Source: Shinella sp. SUS2
GTDB lineage: Bacteria; Pseudomonadota; Alphaproteobacteria; Rhizobiales; Rhizobiaceae
Length of the DNA: 64,000 nucleotides
Reading direction: 5' to 3'
Assembly (NCBI RefSeq): GCF_001262505.1
Contig: NZ_KQ410732.1
Coordinates: forward strand, 477,498-541,497
The notes under the pieces were generated by a model that saw nothing but the letters and a program-made list of their open reading frames with translations, searched no databases and was not told the origin of the DNA. Position numbers and translations under genes: made by a program. This document shows, piece after piece, positions 1 to 7,995 of the stretch (the stretch's first letter is position 1; every line of letters starts with the position of its first letter).

Positions 1-373
1 GGACCATCCCTCGCGTGTTGCCGGGGCCTGCCAGGCGGTCGACCAGATCATCGACGTCATCCGCTATCGCCGCATCCGCAACCTCAAGGGCGACCTGCCG
101 GAAGGCTATGTCGACGCGGGGGCGAAGGTGCCGCACGGCATCGGCCGCGTGTCGACCGCGACGCTTGCTGCCGCCGTCGCCGATCGGCGGTTCTCCGAAC
201 TTCACGGTGTCTCGCGTGAAATCTTCGATACGCTGGAGGCGATCGTCGAGGCGGTGGACGAGGGCATGACGCACCAGCCGGCGGCCGGCGACGTCGTTGC
301 GCTCACCCATCTGCTTTTGCGCCAGCGGCGGCTTCTCGAAGCCCTCGGGCTGGACGGCCCGGCAGAAGCCTGA
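1..373 (+). CDS. C-terminal part of an unrecognised protein (cut by window edge)
   Basis: An open frame enters from the left edge in frame 2 and stops with TGA at 371-373, leaving about 123 residues. The visible part is helical and charged, with RYRRIRNLKG near its start and a C-terminal stretch rich in leucine and arginine (LLLRQRRLLEALGL). Third codon positions are strongly G/C, as in neighbouring real genes. It is convergent with the P1 peptidase gene, with about 50 bases between them. I do not recognise the family, and the missing N-terminus prevents a functional call. An internal GTG at 128 could start a short product, but the frame is open and codon-biased all the way to base 2, so a truncated longer gene is more likely. 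Confidence 0.6.
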   Translation, partial: DHPSRVAGACQAVDQIIDVIRYRRIRNLKGDLPEGYVDAGAKVPHGIGRVSTATLAAAVADRRFSELHGVSREIFDTLEAIVEAVDEGMTHQPAAGDVVALTHLLLRQRRLLEALGLDGPAEA

Positions 374-423
374 AACCGTACTTTGAGCTGCCTCCTGCTG
401 CGGGCGCCCGATGCTATCGACAA

Positions 424-1560
424 TCAGGCGCTGGTCTGCGTTTCTCCGAACCGGCCATAGCGCTGCATGACGGCCACCAGCTCGTCGTGCCTGATGGCAT
501 CGATGCGAAACCGGTCATGTGGCGTGCCGCCGCTGTCCTTGGCCGCCAGCATGGCGTTGACCACGGCCTCCTCCACGCTTTGCACCGCCGCCTGGTAGAT
601 CGGATCGAGATATTCGTCGTTGACCATGCCGAGGCCGAGCATGAGCGGCGCGCGATGCGCCATCGGCTGCGGATTGGCGGTGGAGAAGGCGAGGAAGATA
701 TCGCCGGAATTGTTGCCGCCGGGCGTGCCGTTGCGGCCGATGCCGATGGCGGCGCGGCGGGCAAGGCGTTTGAGCTGGTGCGGGGCCAGCGGCAGGTCGG
801 TAGCGATGACGACGATGATCGAGCCGCGCTCCTGGAGCTGGCTTTGCGGCGTGTTGTCTTGGAGATGTTTTCCGACTGGCACGCCGCAGACCGTCAGCCA
901 GTCGCGCTGGCCGTGGTTCGCCTGTACCAGCGTGCCGATGGTGTAATCCCTGTCTCCGAAGGAGACGATACGCGACGCCGTGCCGGTGCCGCCCTTGAAA
1001 CCGTAGGCGATCATGCCCGTGCCGCCGCCGCAATTTCCTTCCGCGACGGGGCCGAAGGAGAGATTGTCCAGCGCCGCGCGGGCATCGGCTTCCGCCACCG
1101 GCATCGCATTGATGTCGCTCAGCACACCGTCATAGGTCTCGGCGACGACGGGCATCAGCCAGAGGAAATCGCCGATCTCGTAGGTCGAGGCGTAGCGCTC
1201 CAGCATCCAGCGGATTGTCGCATGATGGGTGATGCCGACGGCGTGGGTGTTGGTGATCATCACCGGACCCAGAAACGTGCCGCCGTCCTCGATCCAATGG
1301 GTGCCGGTCATCTCGCCATTGCCGTTGAAGCGGTGAATGCCGGCATAGACCGGGACGGGCGTTTCGCTCTCGGCATGCGGCAGGATGGCGGTAACGCCGG
1401 TGCGTACCGGCAGTTTGCGGCCGGGTCGCGGGGTCTCTTCGACAATGGTCTGGAAGCCGACGGCGATGCCTTCGACGTCGGTGATGGCGTTGAAGGGCCC
1501 GGTGCGGCCGGTGAAGGGCAGGCCAAGGGCGCGGGCGCGGGGTTTTACGGTCTGGGTCAT
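424..1560 (-). CDS. P1 family peptidase, DmpA-like L-aminopeptidase/D-esterase
   Basis: This 378-residue protein resembles DmpA, the Ochrobactrum self-processing aminopeptidase of the N-terminal nucleophile type. DmpA-like enzymes release N-terminal residues from peptides, including D- or beta-amino-acid amides or esters in some members. The sequence has the family signature GNCGGGTGM near residue 176 and the processing site ERGSIIVVIATD, where autocleavage between Gly246 and Ser247 would expose Ser247 as the nucleophile. The following PLAPHQLKRLARRA stretch is also typical. No signal peptide is visible, so it should be cytoplasmic. Its ATG lies one base beyond the stop of the upstream permease, so it is the last gene of a four-gene leftward operon with a polyamine-type ABC transporter. 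The inferred role is hydrolysing an imported amide or short peptide; the substrate is unknown. Confidence 0.9.
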   Translation of the reverse strand: MTQTVKPRARALGLPFTGRTGPFNAITDVEGIAVGFQTIVEETPRPGRKLPVRTGVTAILPHAESETPVPVYAGIHRFNGNGEMTGTHWIEDGGTFLGPVMITNTHAVGITHHATIRWMLERYASTYEIGDFLWLMPVVAETYDGVLSDINAMPVAEADARAALDNLSFGPVAEGNCGGGTGMIAYGFKGGTGTASRIVSFGDRDYTIGTLVQANHGQRDWLTVCGVPVGKHLQDNTPQSQLQERGSIIVVIATDLPLAPHQLKRLARRAAIGIGRNGTPGGNNSGDIFLAFSTANPQPMAHRAPLMLGLGMVNDEYLDPIYQAAVQSVEEAVVNAMLAAKDSGGTPHDRFRIDAIRHDELVAVMQRYGRFGETQTSA

Positions 1561-1561
1561 G

Positions 1562-2392
1562 TCATTTCTGCCGGGAACGAAGGTAGAGGCCGAGCGAGGC
1601 GACGACGAAGGAGAAGGTCAGCATCATCACGGCGATGGCGTTGATCTCCGGCTTGATGCCGCGCCGGAGCATGGCGAAGATGAACATCGGCAGGGTCGTC
1701 ACATCGACGCCAGCGATGAAATAGGTGATGACGAGGTCATCCATCGAGATGATGAAGGCAAGCAGCGCGCCGCCGACGATGCCGGGCAGGAGCTGCGGGA
1801 ACACCACCTTGCGGAAGGTCGTCCATTCGTTGGCGCCGAGATCGGCCGAGGCGTTTTCCAGCGTGCGATCCATGCCGGCGAGCCGGGCGGAGACGACGAT
1901 GAAGACATAGGAGATCAGGAAGGTGCACTGGCCGATGATGATCGTCTTCATGCCGAGATTGACGCCGGCATTGACGAAGAAGATCAGGAGCGCGATGCCG
2001 AGCACGATATCCGGCATCAGCATCGGCATGAACATGACGGTGCGGTAGAAGCGCCGGCCGAAGAAATCGAAACGGTAGAGCGCGATCGCGATCGCTGTGC
2101 CGAGCACGGTGGCGATGGTCGTCGTCGAAGCGGCAATCATCAGGCTGTTCCAGACGGCCTGCACCAGCTGGTCAGTCGATTCGATGTAGAGCGCGTCTTC
2201 GGAGATCGTCGTCTTGAAGCCGAGGACCTGGGCGTACCATTCGGTGGTGAAGCCGGTCCAGGTCATCATGTTGATCGGGTTGGCGTTGAACGAATAGACG
2301 GCGATCAGCACCAGCGGGATATAGATGAAGGCGAAGAACAGCGCGGTGTAGGCGATCAGGCTGCCGCGGGCGAGGGAGGCGAAAATCTTCAT
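1562..2392 (-). CDS. ABC transporter permease, PotC-like
   Basis: A 276-residue inner-membrane permease of the spermidine/putrescine-type (PotC/PotI) family. It has an N-terminal membrane helix, four to five further hydrophobic segments and the cytoplasmic EAA-type loop ASADLGANEWTTFRKVVFPQ, which contacts the ATPase. The start chosen is the ATG at 2392, giving the normal PotC length; longer upstream readings would run through the preceding permease gene. It lies 11 bases after that gene and one base before the P1 peptidase. With the PotB-like partner it should form the heterodimeric channel. The polyamine-type label describes the family only; members of this family also carry other amines and amino-acid derivatives. 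Confidence 0.92.
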   Translation of the reverse strand: MKIFASLARGSLIAYTALFFAFIYIPLVLIAVYSFNANPINMMTWTGFTTEWYAQVLGFKTTISEDALYIESTDQLVQAVWNSLMIAASTTTIATVLGTAIAIALYRFDFFGRRFYRTVMFMPMLMPDIVLGIALLIFFVNAGVNLGMKTIIIGQCTFLISYVFIVVSARLAGMDRTLENASADLGANEWTTFRKVVFPQLLPGIVGGALLAFIISMDDLVITYFIAGVDVTTLPMFIFAMLRRGIKPEINAIAVMMLTFSFVVASLGLYLRSRQK

Positions 2393-2403
2393 CGAAAACC
2401 TCC

Positions 2404-3306
2404 TCAGCGGCCGGTAGCAGTGTCGAGGCCGCGGCGGCCGGACACGATGACATAGGCGAAGAGCAGCACGAGCATGACGCACATCACCATCATGGCGAGC
2501 GCCGAGCCGAAGGGCCAATTGCGCGCGGCAAGGAACTGCTGCTCGATGAGGTTGCCGAGCATCATTACCTTCGCCCCGCCCAGAATGGCCGGCACGACAA
2601 AGTTGCCGAGCGCCGGAATGAAGACGATGACCGCTCCGCCGGCGATGCCGGGCGCCGTCAGCGGCAGGATGATGCGCAGGAAGGTGCGGATCGGCCCGGC
2701 GCCGAGATCGAGCGAGGCGCGCACCAGCGTCCAGTCGAGCTTTTCGACGCTGGCATAGACGGGCATGAACATGAAGGGGATGAAGACATAGACCATACCG
2801 AGCACGATCGCCCCGTCCGTATAGATCAGCTCCAGCGGGCGGGCGACGACGCCGGTGCTCAGCAGTACGGAATTGACGAGGCCGGTCTGGCGGAGAATCA
2901 GCACCCAGATGAACAGCCGCACGATGAGGCTGGTGAAGAAGGGCAGGGTGATGAGGAAGAGGCAAAAGTTCTTCCAGCGCTCGGAAAGCCGGCTGATGCA
3001 GAAGGCGGCCGGGTAGCAGACGAGGAGCGTGGCGACCACCGTCAGCGCCGCGATCTTCAGCGAGCGCAGGAAGATGGCGATATAGACCGGATCGAAATCC
3101 TCGAACATCGGATCGGCAAAGCCGAGGATGCGGCCGTAATTGTGCGGATACCAGGTCCATTCCACCCCGCCGTAGAGGCCGGGCGCGAGAAAACTCGTCA
3201 CGATCATGATGGCGAGCGGGCCGAGGAAGAAGACGGCGAGGAACAGCGAGACCGGCCCGAGCAGCAGGCCGAGCTGGGCGCGACGGCGAAAGGCGATCGA
3301 CGACAT
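2404..3306 (-). CDS. ABC transporter permease, PotB-like
   Basis: A 300-residue permease with an N-terminal transmembrane segment (about residues 12-38) and further hydrophobic helices. The EAA-type loop SLDLGAGPIRTFLRIILPLT lies in the C-terminal half. The ATG at 3306 was chosen because it begins immediately beside the stop of the upstream ATPase gene and gives the usual PotB length. An in-frame start 51 bases further upstream would overlap the ATPase gene and add an arginine-rich, non-conserved tail. Its place between the ATPase and the PotC-like gene supports one transporter made of ATPase, two permeases and the divergently encoded binding protein. Confidence 0.92.
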   Translation of the reverse strand: MSSIAFRRRAQLGLLLGPVSLFLAVFFLGPLAIMIVTSFLAPGLYGGVEWTWYPHNYGRILGFADPMFEDFDPVYIAIFLRSLKIAALTVVATLLVCYPAAFCISRLSERWKNFCLFLITLPFFTSLIVRLFIWVLILRQTGLVNSVLLSTGVVARPLELIYTDGAIVLGMVYVFIPFMFMPVYASVEKLDWTLVRASLDLGAGPIRTFLRIILPLTAPGIAGGAVIVFIPALGNFVVPAILGGAKVMMLGNLIEQQFLAARNWPFGSALAMMVMCVMLVLLFAYVIVSGRRGLDTATGR

Positions 3307-3307
3307 G

Positions 3308-4390
3308 TCAGGCGGCCTCCGCCGGGATGAGGTGCACCGCCGCGGGATCGTAGGCAAGACGGGCGCGGCGCGATTGCTCGATTTCGCCGACGAGGCTGCG
3401 GCGTGCCGCCGGGATTTCTGCGATGACGCGCCGGCCGGTCGCCGTGCGGCCGAATAGCTCGAAGGTGGAGCCGACGAAGACGATCTGTTCGAGGTCGACG
3501 TCGAGGGCGGGGGCGGCGTCCCCTTGCTGTGCGAGGAAAAACTGTTCGGGGCGGATGAGGGCGGTTGCCGTGCCCGTGGTTTGTGCCGTGGCGTGCGTGA
3601 TGGAGAGGCCGTCCGTCGTCAGCAATTGCCCGCCGATCGCCTCGCCTTCGAAAAGGTTGCTGGCGCCGACGAAGGTGGCGACAAAGCTGTTCTTCGGCTG
3701 GTCGTAGATGGCGCGCGGTGTATCGAGCTGCTGGATGCGCCCGCCCGAGAGCACCGCGACGCGATCCGACATGGTCAGCGCCTCCTGCTGGTCGTGCGTG
3801 ACGAAGATGAAGGAGATGCCGAGCTCGTGCTGGAGTGTCTTCAACTCGATCTGCATGGCCTGTCGAAGGTTCTTGTCGAGGGCGGAGAGCGGCTCGTCGA
3901 GCAGCAGCAGTTTCGGACGCGCGATGATGGCGCGGGCGAGCGCCACGCGCTGCTGCTGGCCGCCGGAGAGCTGGCGCGGCTTGCGGCCCTCCATGCCCTC
4001 AAGGCCGACCATGCGGAGCGCCTCGGCGACGCGCTTTGCCCGCTCCGGCCGCGCGACACCGGCCACTTCCAGCGCGTAGCCGGTGTTCTCGCCGACGGTC
4101 ATATGCGGAAAGAGCGCGTAGTTCTGGAACACCGTGTTGACCGGCCGGCGATAGGGCGGGCGGTCCGTCATGTCCTCGCCGTCGATCAGGATGCGGCCGG
4201 AATCGAGTTCCACGAAGCCGCTGATCGCCTGGAGCAGGGTGGTCTTGCCACAGCCGGACGGGCCGAGCAGCGTCAGGAATTCGTTGCGGCGCACATCAAG
4301 GTCGATCGCGTCGAGCGCCGTCACCGTCTGTCCCTCGGGCGTGCCGAAGGCTTTCGCCGCCTTCTCCAGGCGGACTATCGAATCTCGCAT
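3308..4390 (-). CDS. ABC transporter ATP-binding protein, PotA-like
   Basis: A 360-residue ATPase that would energise the adjacent permeases. It has Walker A GPSGCGKT at 43-50, the signature LSGGQQQR, Walker [13 protein letters not shown] and a switch histidine in FVTHDQQEA, followed by a C-terminal TOBE-like regulatory domain of about 100 residues, as in PotA. The start is the ATG at 4390, preceded by a GGGGAACG-type ribosome site; an earlier in-frame start would run through the operator-like palindrome at 4407-4420. It is the first gene of the leftward operon (ATPase, PotB-like, PotC-like, P1 peptidase) and is divergent from the binding-protein gene. Confidence 0.93.
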   Translation of the reverse strand: MRDSIVRLEKAAKAFGTPEGQTVTALDAIDLDVRRNEFLTLLGPSGCGKTTLLQAISGFVELDSGRILIDGEDMTDRPPYRRPVNTVFQNYALFPHMTVGENTGYALEVAGVARPERAKRVAEALRMVGLEGMEGRKPRQLSGGQQQRVALARAIIARPKLLLLDEPLSALDKNLRQAMQIELKTLQHELGISFIFVTHDQQEALTMSDRVAVLSGGRIQQLDTPRAIYDQPKNSFVATFVGASNLFEGEAIGGQLLTTDGLSITHATAQTTGTATALIRPEQFFLAQQGDAAPALDVDLEQIVFVGSTFELFGRTATGRRVIAEIPAARRSLVGEIEQSRRARLAYDPAAVHLIPAEAA

Positions 4391-4406
4391 CGTCGTTCCC
4401 CAAAAT

Positions 4407-4420
4407 GTTATTAAAATAAC
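4407..4420. promoter_or_regulatory. Palindrome, candidate RpiR-type operator
   Basis: GTTATT and AATAAC form a perfect six-base inverted repeat around two bases, 17 bases upstream of the leftward ATPase start. AT-rich palindromes of this shape resemble sites bound by RpiR-family regulators such as HexR, and an RpiR-type gene lies two genes away. Assignment to that regulator is inference. Confidence 0.45.
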
Positions 4421-4440
4421 GCTTGTGCGATTTCGATAGT

Positions 4441-4457
4441 TGGATACCATTTATCCA
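4441..4457. promoter_or_regulatory. Second palindrome in the divergent promoter region
   Basis: TGGATA and TATCCA form a perfect six-base inverted repeat with a five-base spacer, near the middle of the 164-base region between the divergent ATPase and binding-protein genes. Its location suits control of one or both promoters. The regulator is unknown; the nearby RpiR-type protein is one candidate. Confidence 0.4.
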
Positions 4458-4554
4458 TTCAAGTCAACGGCCGAAAGAAGCCGGGACAGGAACATCCGGC
4501 GCAAAGGAAAACGCCGGGGCCGTGACGGGCCAAACCATCAGAGGAGATCATTCG

Positions 4555-5625
4555 ATGACGAAATTTTACCGCGGCGGCCCATTCGGCCTTGGCAAATGGA
4601 CGCGCCGCACCGCCTTTTCGCTCGCCGCCCTCGCGGCGACGGCCGGTATGGCGAGCGCCGCCGAACTCAACATCTACAACTGGGGCGAATACATCAATCC
4701 GGAGGTTTTGAAGAAGTTCGAGGAGGAGACCCAGATCAAGGTCAACCTCTCGACCTATTCCTCCAACGAGGAGATGCTGGCGAAAATCCAGGGCGGCGCG
4801 ACGGGCTACGACATCGTCTTCCCCTCCGTGCACATGCACGACATCATGGCCAAGCTGGAGCTTCTGGAAAAGACCGACATCAACACCTTCGAGGGCTTCA
4901 AGAACATCGATCCGGCCTTCCTGAGGGCGAAAAGCGACCCGAAGGGCGAATATTGCCTGCCCTATGCCTGGGGCTCGGTCGGCATCTTCTATAACCGCAC
5001 GATCCTCGGCAAGGACGTCACCGGCTGGAAGGACCTGATCGAGACGGTGAAGGCCAAGGGGCTGAAAATCACCCTGCTCGACGACATGCGCGAGGTGCTG
5101 GCGGTCGGCCTGATGCTGAACGGCCACAAGATCAACTCCACCGATCCGGCGGAACTACAGCAGGCGGCCGAGACGATCATTGCCATGAAGCCCTATGTCG
5201 CGGCCTTCACCTATGACACGCGGCCGATGGTGCAATCCGGCGACGTCGCGGCCGGCCATTTCTTCGTCGGTGCGATGGTCGATGTCTTCGGCGACGAGAA
5301 GGACCTTGGCTATGTGATCCCCGAGGAGGGGGCGACGATGTACCAGGAGGATGCCTGCGTCCTGAAGAGCGCGCCGAACAAGGAGAACGCGATCAAATTC
5401 CTGCAATTCTACACCCGCCCGGAAATTGCCGCGCTCAACGTCTCGCAGCAGACCAACGGCACGGCCAACGTGCCGGCGCGGCAATTGACCCTGGAAAAGA
5501 TCAAGAATAGCAAGGAGATCAATCCGCCGGCCGAGACCATGGCGCGGCTCCAGATCTTTGAGGACCTGGGCCCGGCGCTTCGCCAGCTCGACCGTGTCTG
5601 GACGCGGGTGAAGACGGCGCAGTGA
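4555..5625 (+). CDS. Periplasmic polyamine-type binding protein, PotD/PotF-like
   Basis: A 356-residue extracellular solute-binding protein. The N-terminus carries a twin-arginine-containing, hydrophobic export signal (TRRTAFSLAAL) ending near ASA-AEL at about residue 36. The mature protein opens with LNIYNWGEYINPEVLKKFEE, the hallmark of the PotD/PotF family. The ATG at 4555 was chosen because GAGGAG lies about ten bases upstream and the signal peptide follows directly. It is divergent from the ATPase/permease genes, an unusual split for one transporter, and shares a transcript with the RpiR-type regulator. The ligand could be a polyamine or another amine-containing compound; the linked peptidase suggests an amide or peptide-like substrate. 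Confidence 0.92.
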   Translation: MTKFYRGGPFGLGKWTRRTAFSLAALAATAGMASAAELNIYNWGEYINPEVLKKFEEETQIKVNLSTYSSNEEMLAKIQGGATGYDIVFPSVHMHDIMAKLELLEKTDINTFEGFKNIDPAFLRAKSDPKGEYCLPYAWGSVGIFYNRTILGKDVTGWKDLIETVKAKGLKITLLDDMREVLAVGLMLNGHKINSTDPAELQQAAETIIAMKPYVAAFTYDTRPMVQSGDVAAGHFFVGAMVDVFGDEKDLGYVIPEEGATMYQEDACVLKSAPNKENAIKFLQFYTRPEIAALNVSQQTNGTANVPARQLTLEKIKNSKEINPPAETMARLQIFEDLGPALRQLDRVWTRVKTAQ

Positions 5626-5681
5626 CCATGCGCGATCCCCGTCCGTCTTTTCGGCGGGCGGGATTTTTGGGAGAGGGCGAC

Positions 5682-6536
5682 GTGTCGAAACGCATTCTGA
5701 AGCTCGTTCAGTCCGACGACCTCAGGCGGTCCAAATCCGACAAGCTGATCGCCCACTATATCGAGCGCAACATCGCCGAACTCCCCTTCGAGACGGCGCG
5801 CTCCATCGCCCAGCGGCTTCAGGTCTCGCCGATGACCATCGGCCGGTATCTGCGCCGCATGGGTTTCGACGGGCTCGACGAGTTGAAGAGCGAGCTGCGC
5901 CGCGGCGGTTCCAATCCGGCGTGGGAAGTCAAGGCACAGGTCGCTTCGCTGGAACAGGACCGCAAGGAGGGAAAGCTCCTCGCCGGCCTCATCCAGCAGC
6001 AGATCGACAATCTCGGCCAGATCTATGCGATCACCAGCGCACCGGAATGGCAGCAGACGATCGACGCGTTGATCGGCGCAAGCGAGGTCTATGTCGCCGC
6101 CTATCAGAATGTACGCGGCATCGCGCAATATTTCGCCAGCCAGCTTTCCTATACGCGCCCGCGCGTTCAGTTCGTCGATGGTCTCAACGGCACCTATGCG
6201 GAATTGCTCGATGGTTCCGTCGAGGGAAGGGTGCTGTTCCTGCACGATGTGCGCCGCTTTGCCGCCAAGGCCCGGCCGCTGGCGCTGGAGGCTCGGCGGG
6301 CCGGCGTCAAGGTCGTGCTGCTGACCGACGAATTCTGCCCCTGGGGGCCGGATGTTTCCGATATCTGCCTCGTCGTGCCGGGCTCGCACGGGCCGCTCTG
6401 GGATGGCGCAGCCACCATGACCGCCGTCATGGACCTCATGCTCAGCAATATCATTGTGGTCATGGGCGAAGCCGTGAGCGAGCGCGTCGATACGCTTACC
6501 CGCCTCCAGGACACCTTCGGAGATTTCGAGAGCTGA
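5682..6536 (+). CDS. MurR/RpiR-family transcriptional regulator
   Basis: About 284 residues with an N-terminal RpiR-type helix-turn-helix (ETARSIAQRLQVSPMTIGRY) and a C-terminal SIS-type phosphosugar-binding fold (residues about 110-260). Family members sense small metabolites, often sugar phosphates, through the SIS domain. The GTG at 5682 was chosen because a GGGAGAGGG ribosome site precedes it; an ATG at 5628, just beyond the stop of the binding-protein gene, is an alternative adding 18 residues. It probably regulates the flanking transporter/peptidase genes through the palindromes between them. A SIS-domain regulator beside an amine transporter is slightly unexpected. Confidence 0.88.
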   Translation: MSKRILKLVQSDDLRRSKSDKLIAHYIERNIAELPFETARSIAQRLQVSPMTIGRYLRRMGFDGLDELKSELRRGGSNPAWEVKAQVASLEQDRKEGKLLAGLIQQQIDNLGQIYAITSAPEWQQTIDALIGASEVYVAAYQNVRGIAQYFASQLSYTRPRVQFVDGLNGTYAELLDGSVEGRVLFLHDVRRFAAKARPLALEARRAGVKVVLLTDEFCPWGPDVSDICLVVPGSHGPLWDGAATMTAVMDLMLSNIIVVMGEAVSERVDTLTRLQDTFGDFES

Positions 6537-6571
6537 GCGCCTTGACGCTGCCGAGCGCGGCGGATTAAGGA

Positions 6572-6790
6572 TGGATCGACGGTTTCCCGAGGGATGACTC
6601 CCAGGGGATTAATAGGGAACACGGTGCGGACGACCCAACAGGGACCCATTCCGTGGCTGCCCCCGCAACTGTAGGCGGATTGCCGCCTGTCCTCGGACGC
6701 GTTTTCGCGTCATGCCACTGCGGTTTTTCCGCGGGAAGGCAGACAGGCAGCAGATATCCGTGAGCCAGGAGACCTGCCGTCGTCGAGAAA
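6572..6790 (+). promoter_or_regulatory. Cobalamin riboswitch
   Basis: The leader shows the conserved elements of an AdoCbl-type riboswitch in order: GATTAATAGGGAA near 6607, ACGGTG at 6621-6626, the B12-box part GCTGCCCCCGCAACTGTA at about 6656-6673, ATGCCACTG at about 6712-6720, GGGAAGGC at 6733-6740, and the closing GTGAGCCAGGAGACCTGCC at 6760-6778. It precedes a BtuF-like binding-protein gene. High cobalamin normally represses the downstream genes. There is no obvious terminator with a T-run between the aptamer and 6952, so translational control by masking the ribosome site is more likely. The 5' boundary is approximate. Confidence 0.95.
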
Positions 6791-6831
6791 AATCCAAGTC
6801 ACGGGCGGGGATGCCCGGAACAGGAGACCCT

Positions 6832-6918
6832 ATGACGACCCTGGCTGCCGGCAACGGCGGAATTCCAATCGTTTTCTCCCGACCGCAATCGGCGCGCGCC
6901 TGTCGGCGCGTCGGCTGA
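6832..6918 (+). CDS. Possible 28-residue leader peptide downstream of the riboswitch
   Basis: A 28-codon frame starts with ATG at 6832, five bases after a strong AGGAG at 6822-6826, and stops at TGA 6916-6918, 33 bases before the binding-protein gene. It lies between the aptamer and the first structural gene. The peptide ends in arginine-rich RACRRVG. No family is recognised. It may be translated and couple ribosome passage to the downstream ribosome site, or the frame may be accidental, with the AGGAG belonging to the riboswitch expression platform. Confidence 0.3.
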   Translation: MTTLAAGNGGIPIVFSRPQSARACRRVG

Positions 6919-6951
6919 GCCCGCACGCTTTCATTCATTCGGGAGAAACCC

Positions 6952-7995
6952 ATGACCATTCTGCCTGCGGCCGTGCGCGCCGCATCCCTCGTTTCCGCGC
7001 TGGCCGGTGCCGCCGTGTTTGCCCTGTCAGCGGGCGCCGCCCAGGCGGCCGCGACGCAGTATCCGCTGACGCTGGAAAATTGCGGCCGCAAGGTCACCTT
7101 CGAGAAGGCGCCGGAACGGGCTGTCTCGCTCGGCCAGAGCTCGACCGAAATCCTGTATCTCCTCGGCGTTGGCGAGCGCATGGTCGGCACGGCGGTCTGG
7201 ATCGGCCCGGTGCTGTCGGGTTACGAGGATGCCAACGCCAAGGTCGAGCGCCTTGCCGACAACGATCCGAGCTTCGAGAGCGTCGTCGCCAAGAAGCCCG
7301 ACCTCGTGACGGCGCAGTTCCAGTGGCATGTCGGTCCGGAGGGCATCGTCGCGACGCCAGAGCAGTTCGATGAACTGAAGATCCCGGTCTACACCTCGCC
7401 GGCCGATTGCATCGGCAAGGACAATTCCGGTGGCGGCGACGGGGTGCGCAAGACGGTCTTCACGATGGAGCTGATCTACAAGGAAATCAGCGAACTGGCG
7501 CAGATCTTTGATGTGCAAGATCAGGGCGAGAAAGTCATCGCCGACCTCAAGGCGCGCGAAGACGCGGCGCGCAAGAAGATCGCTTCGGCGGATGGCAAGC
7601 TTTCCGCCGTCTTCTGGTTCTCCAGCGCCGAACTCGACATCGACCCCTATGTCGCCGGGCGCAACGGCGCGCCGGGCTACATCATGTCGGCGCTCGGCAT
7701 CCGCAATGTCATTGAGAGCGACGAGGAATGGCCGACGGTCGGCTGGGAAACCGTTGCCAAGGCCGATCCGAGCATCATCGTCGCCGGCAAGATGGAGCGC
7801 CGCCGCTTCCCTGCCGATGACGTCGCGGTCAAGCACACGTTCCTCAAGGAAGATCCCGTCGCCAGCCTGATGCCGGCCGTGAAGAACGGCCATGTCGTCG
7901 ATATGGACGCCCAGGCGATGAACCCGACGATCCGCACGATCGAGGGCATCGAGGTGCTTGCCGACGCCATCGAGAAGGCTGGCCTCGCGAAGTGA
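6952..7995 (+). CDS. Cobalamin/iron-type ABC transporter substrate-binding protein (BtuF/FepB-like)
   Basis: A 347-residue periplasmic binding protein with a signal peptide ending near AAQAAA (about residue 30). The mature part begins YPLTLENCGRKVTF, the usual opening of the helical-backbone metal/cobalamin-binding family, followed by PERAVSLGQSSTEILYLLG. A GGGAGAAACCC ribosome site precedes the ATG. Control by the upstream cobalamin riboswitch points to a corrinoid or cobalt-related ligand rather than a ferric siderophore. Its stop overlaps the GTG of the permease gene, so the genes are translationally coupled. Length is somewhat above that of E. coli BtuF, as in siderophore-type members. 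Confidence 0.9.
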   Translation: MTILPAAVRAASLVSALAGAAVFALSAGAAQAAATQYPLTLENCGRKVTFEKAPERAVSLGQSSTEILYLLGVGERMVGTAVWIGPVLSGYEDANAKVERLADNDPSFESVVAKKPDLVTAQFQWHVGPEGIVATPEQFDELKIPVYTSPADCIGKDNSGGGDGVRKTVFTMELIYKEISELAQIFDVQDQGEKVIADLKAREDAARKKIASADGKLSAVFWFSSAELDIDPYVAGRNGAPGYIMSALGIRNVIESDEEWPTVGWETVAKADPSIIVAGKMERRRFPADDVAVKHTFLKEDPVASLMPAVKNGHVVDMDAQAMNPTIRTIEGIEVLADAIEKAGLAK

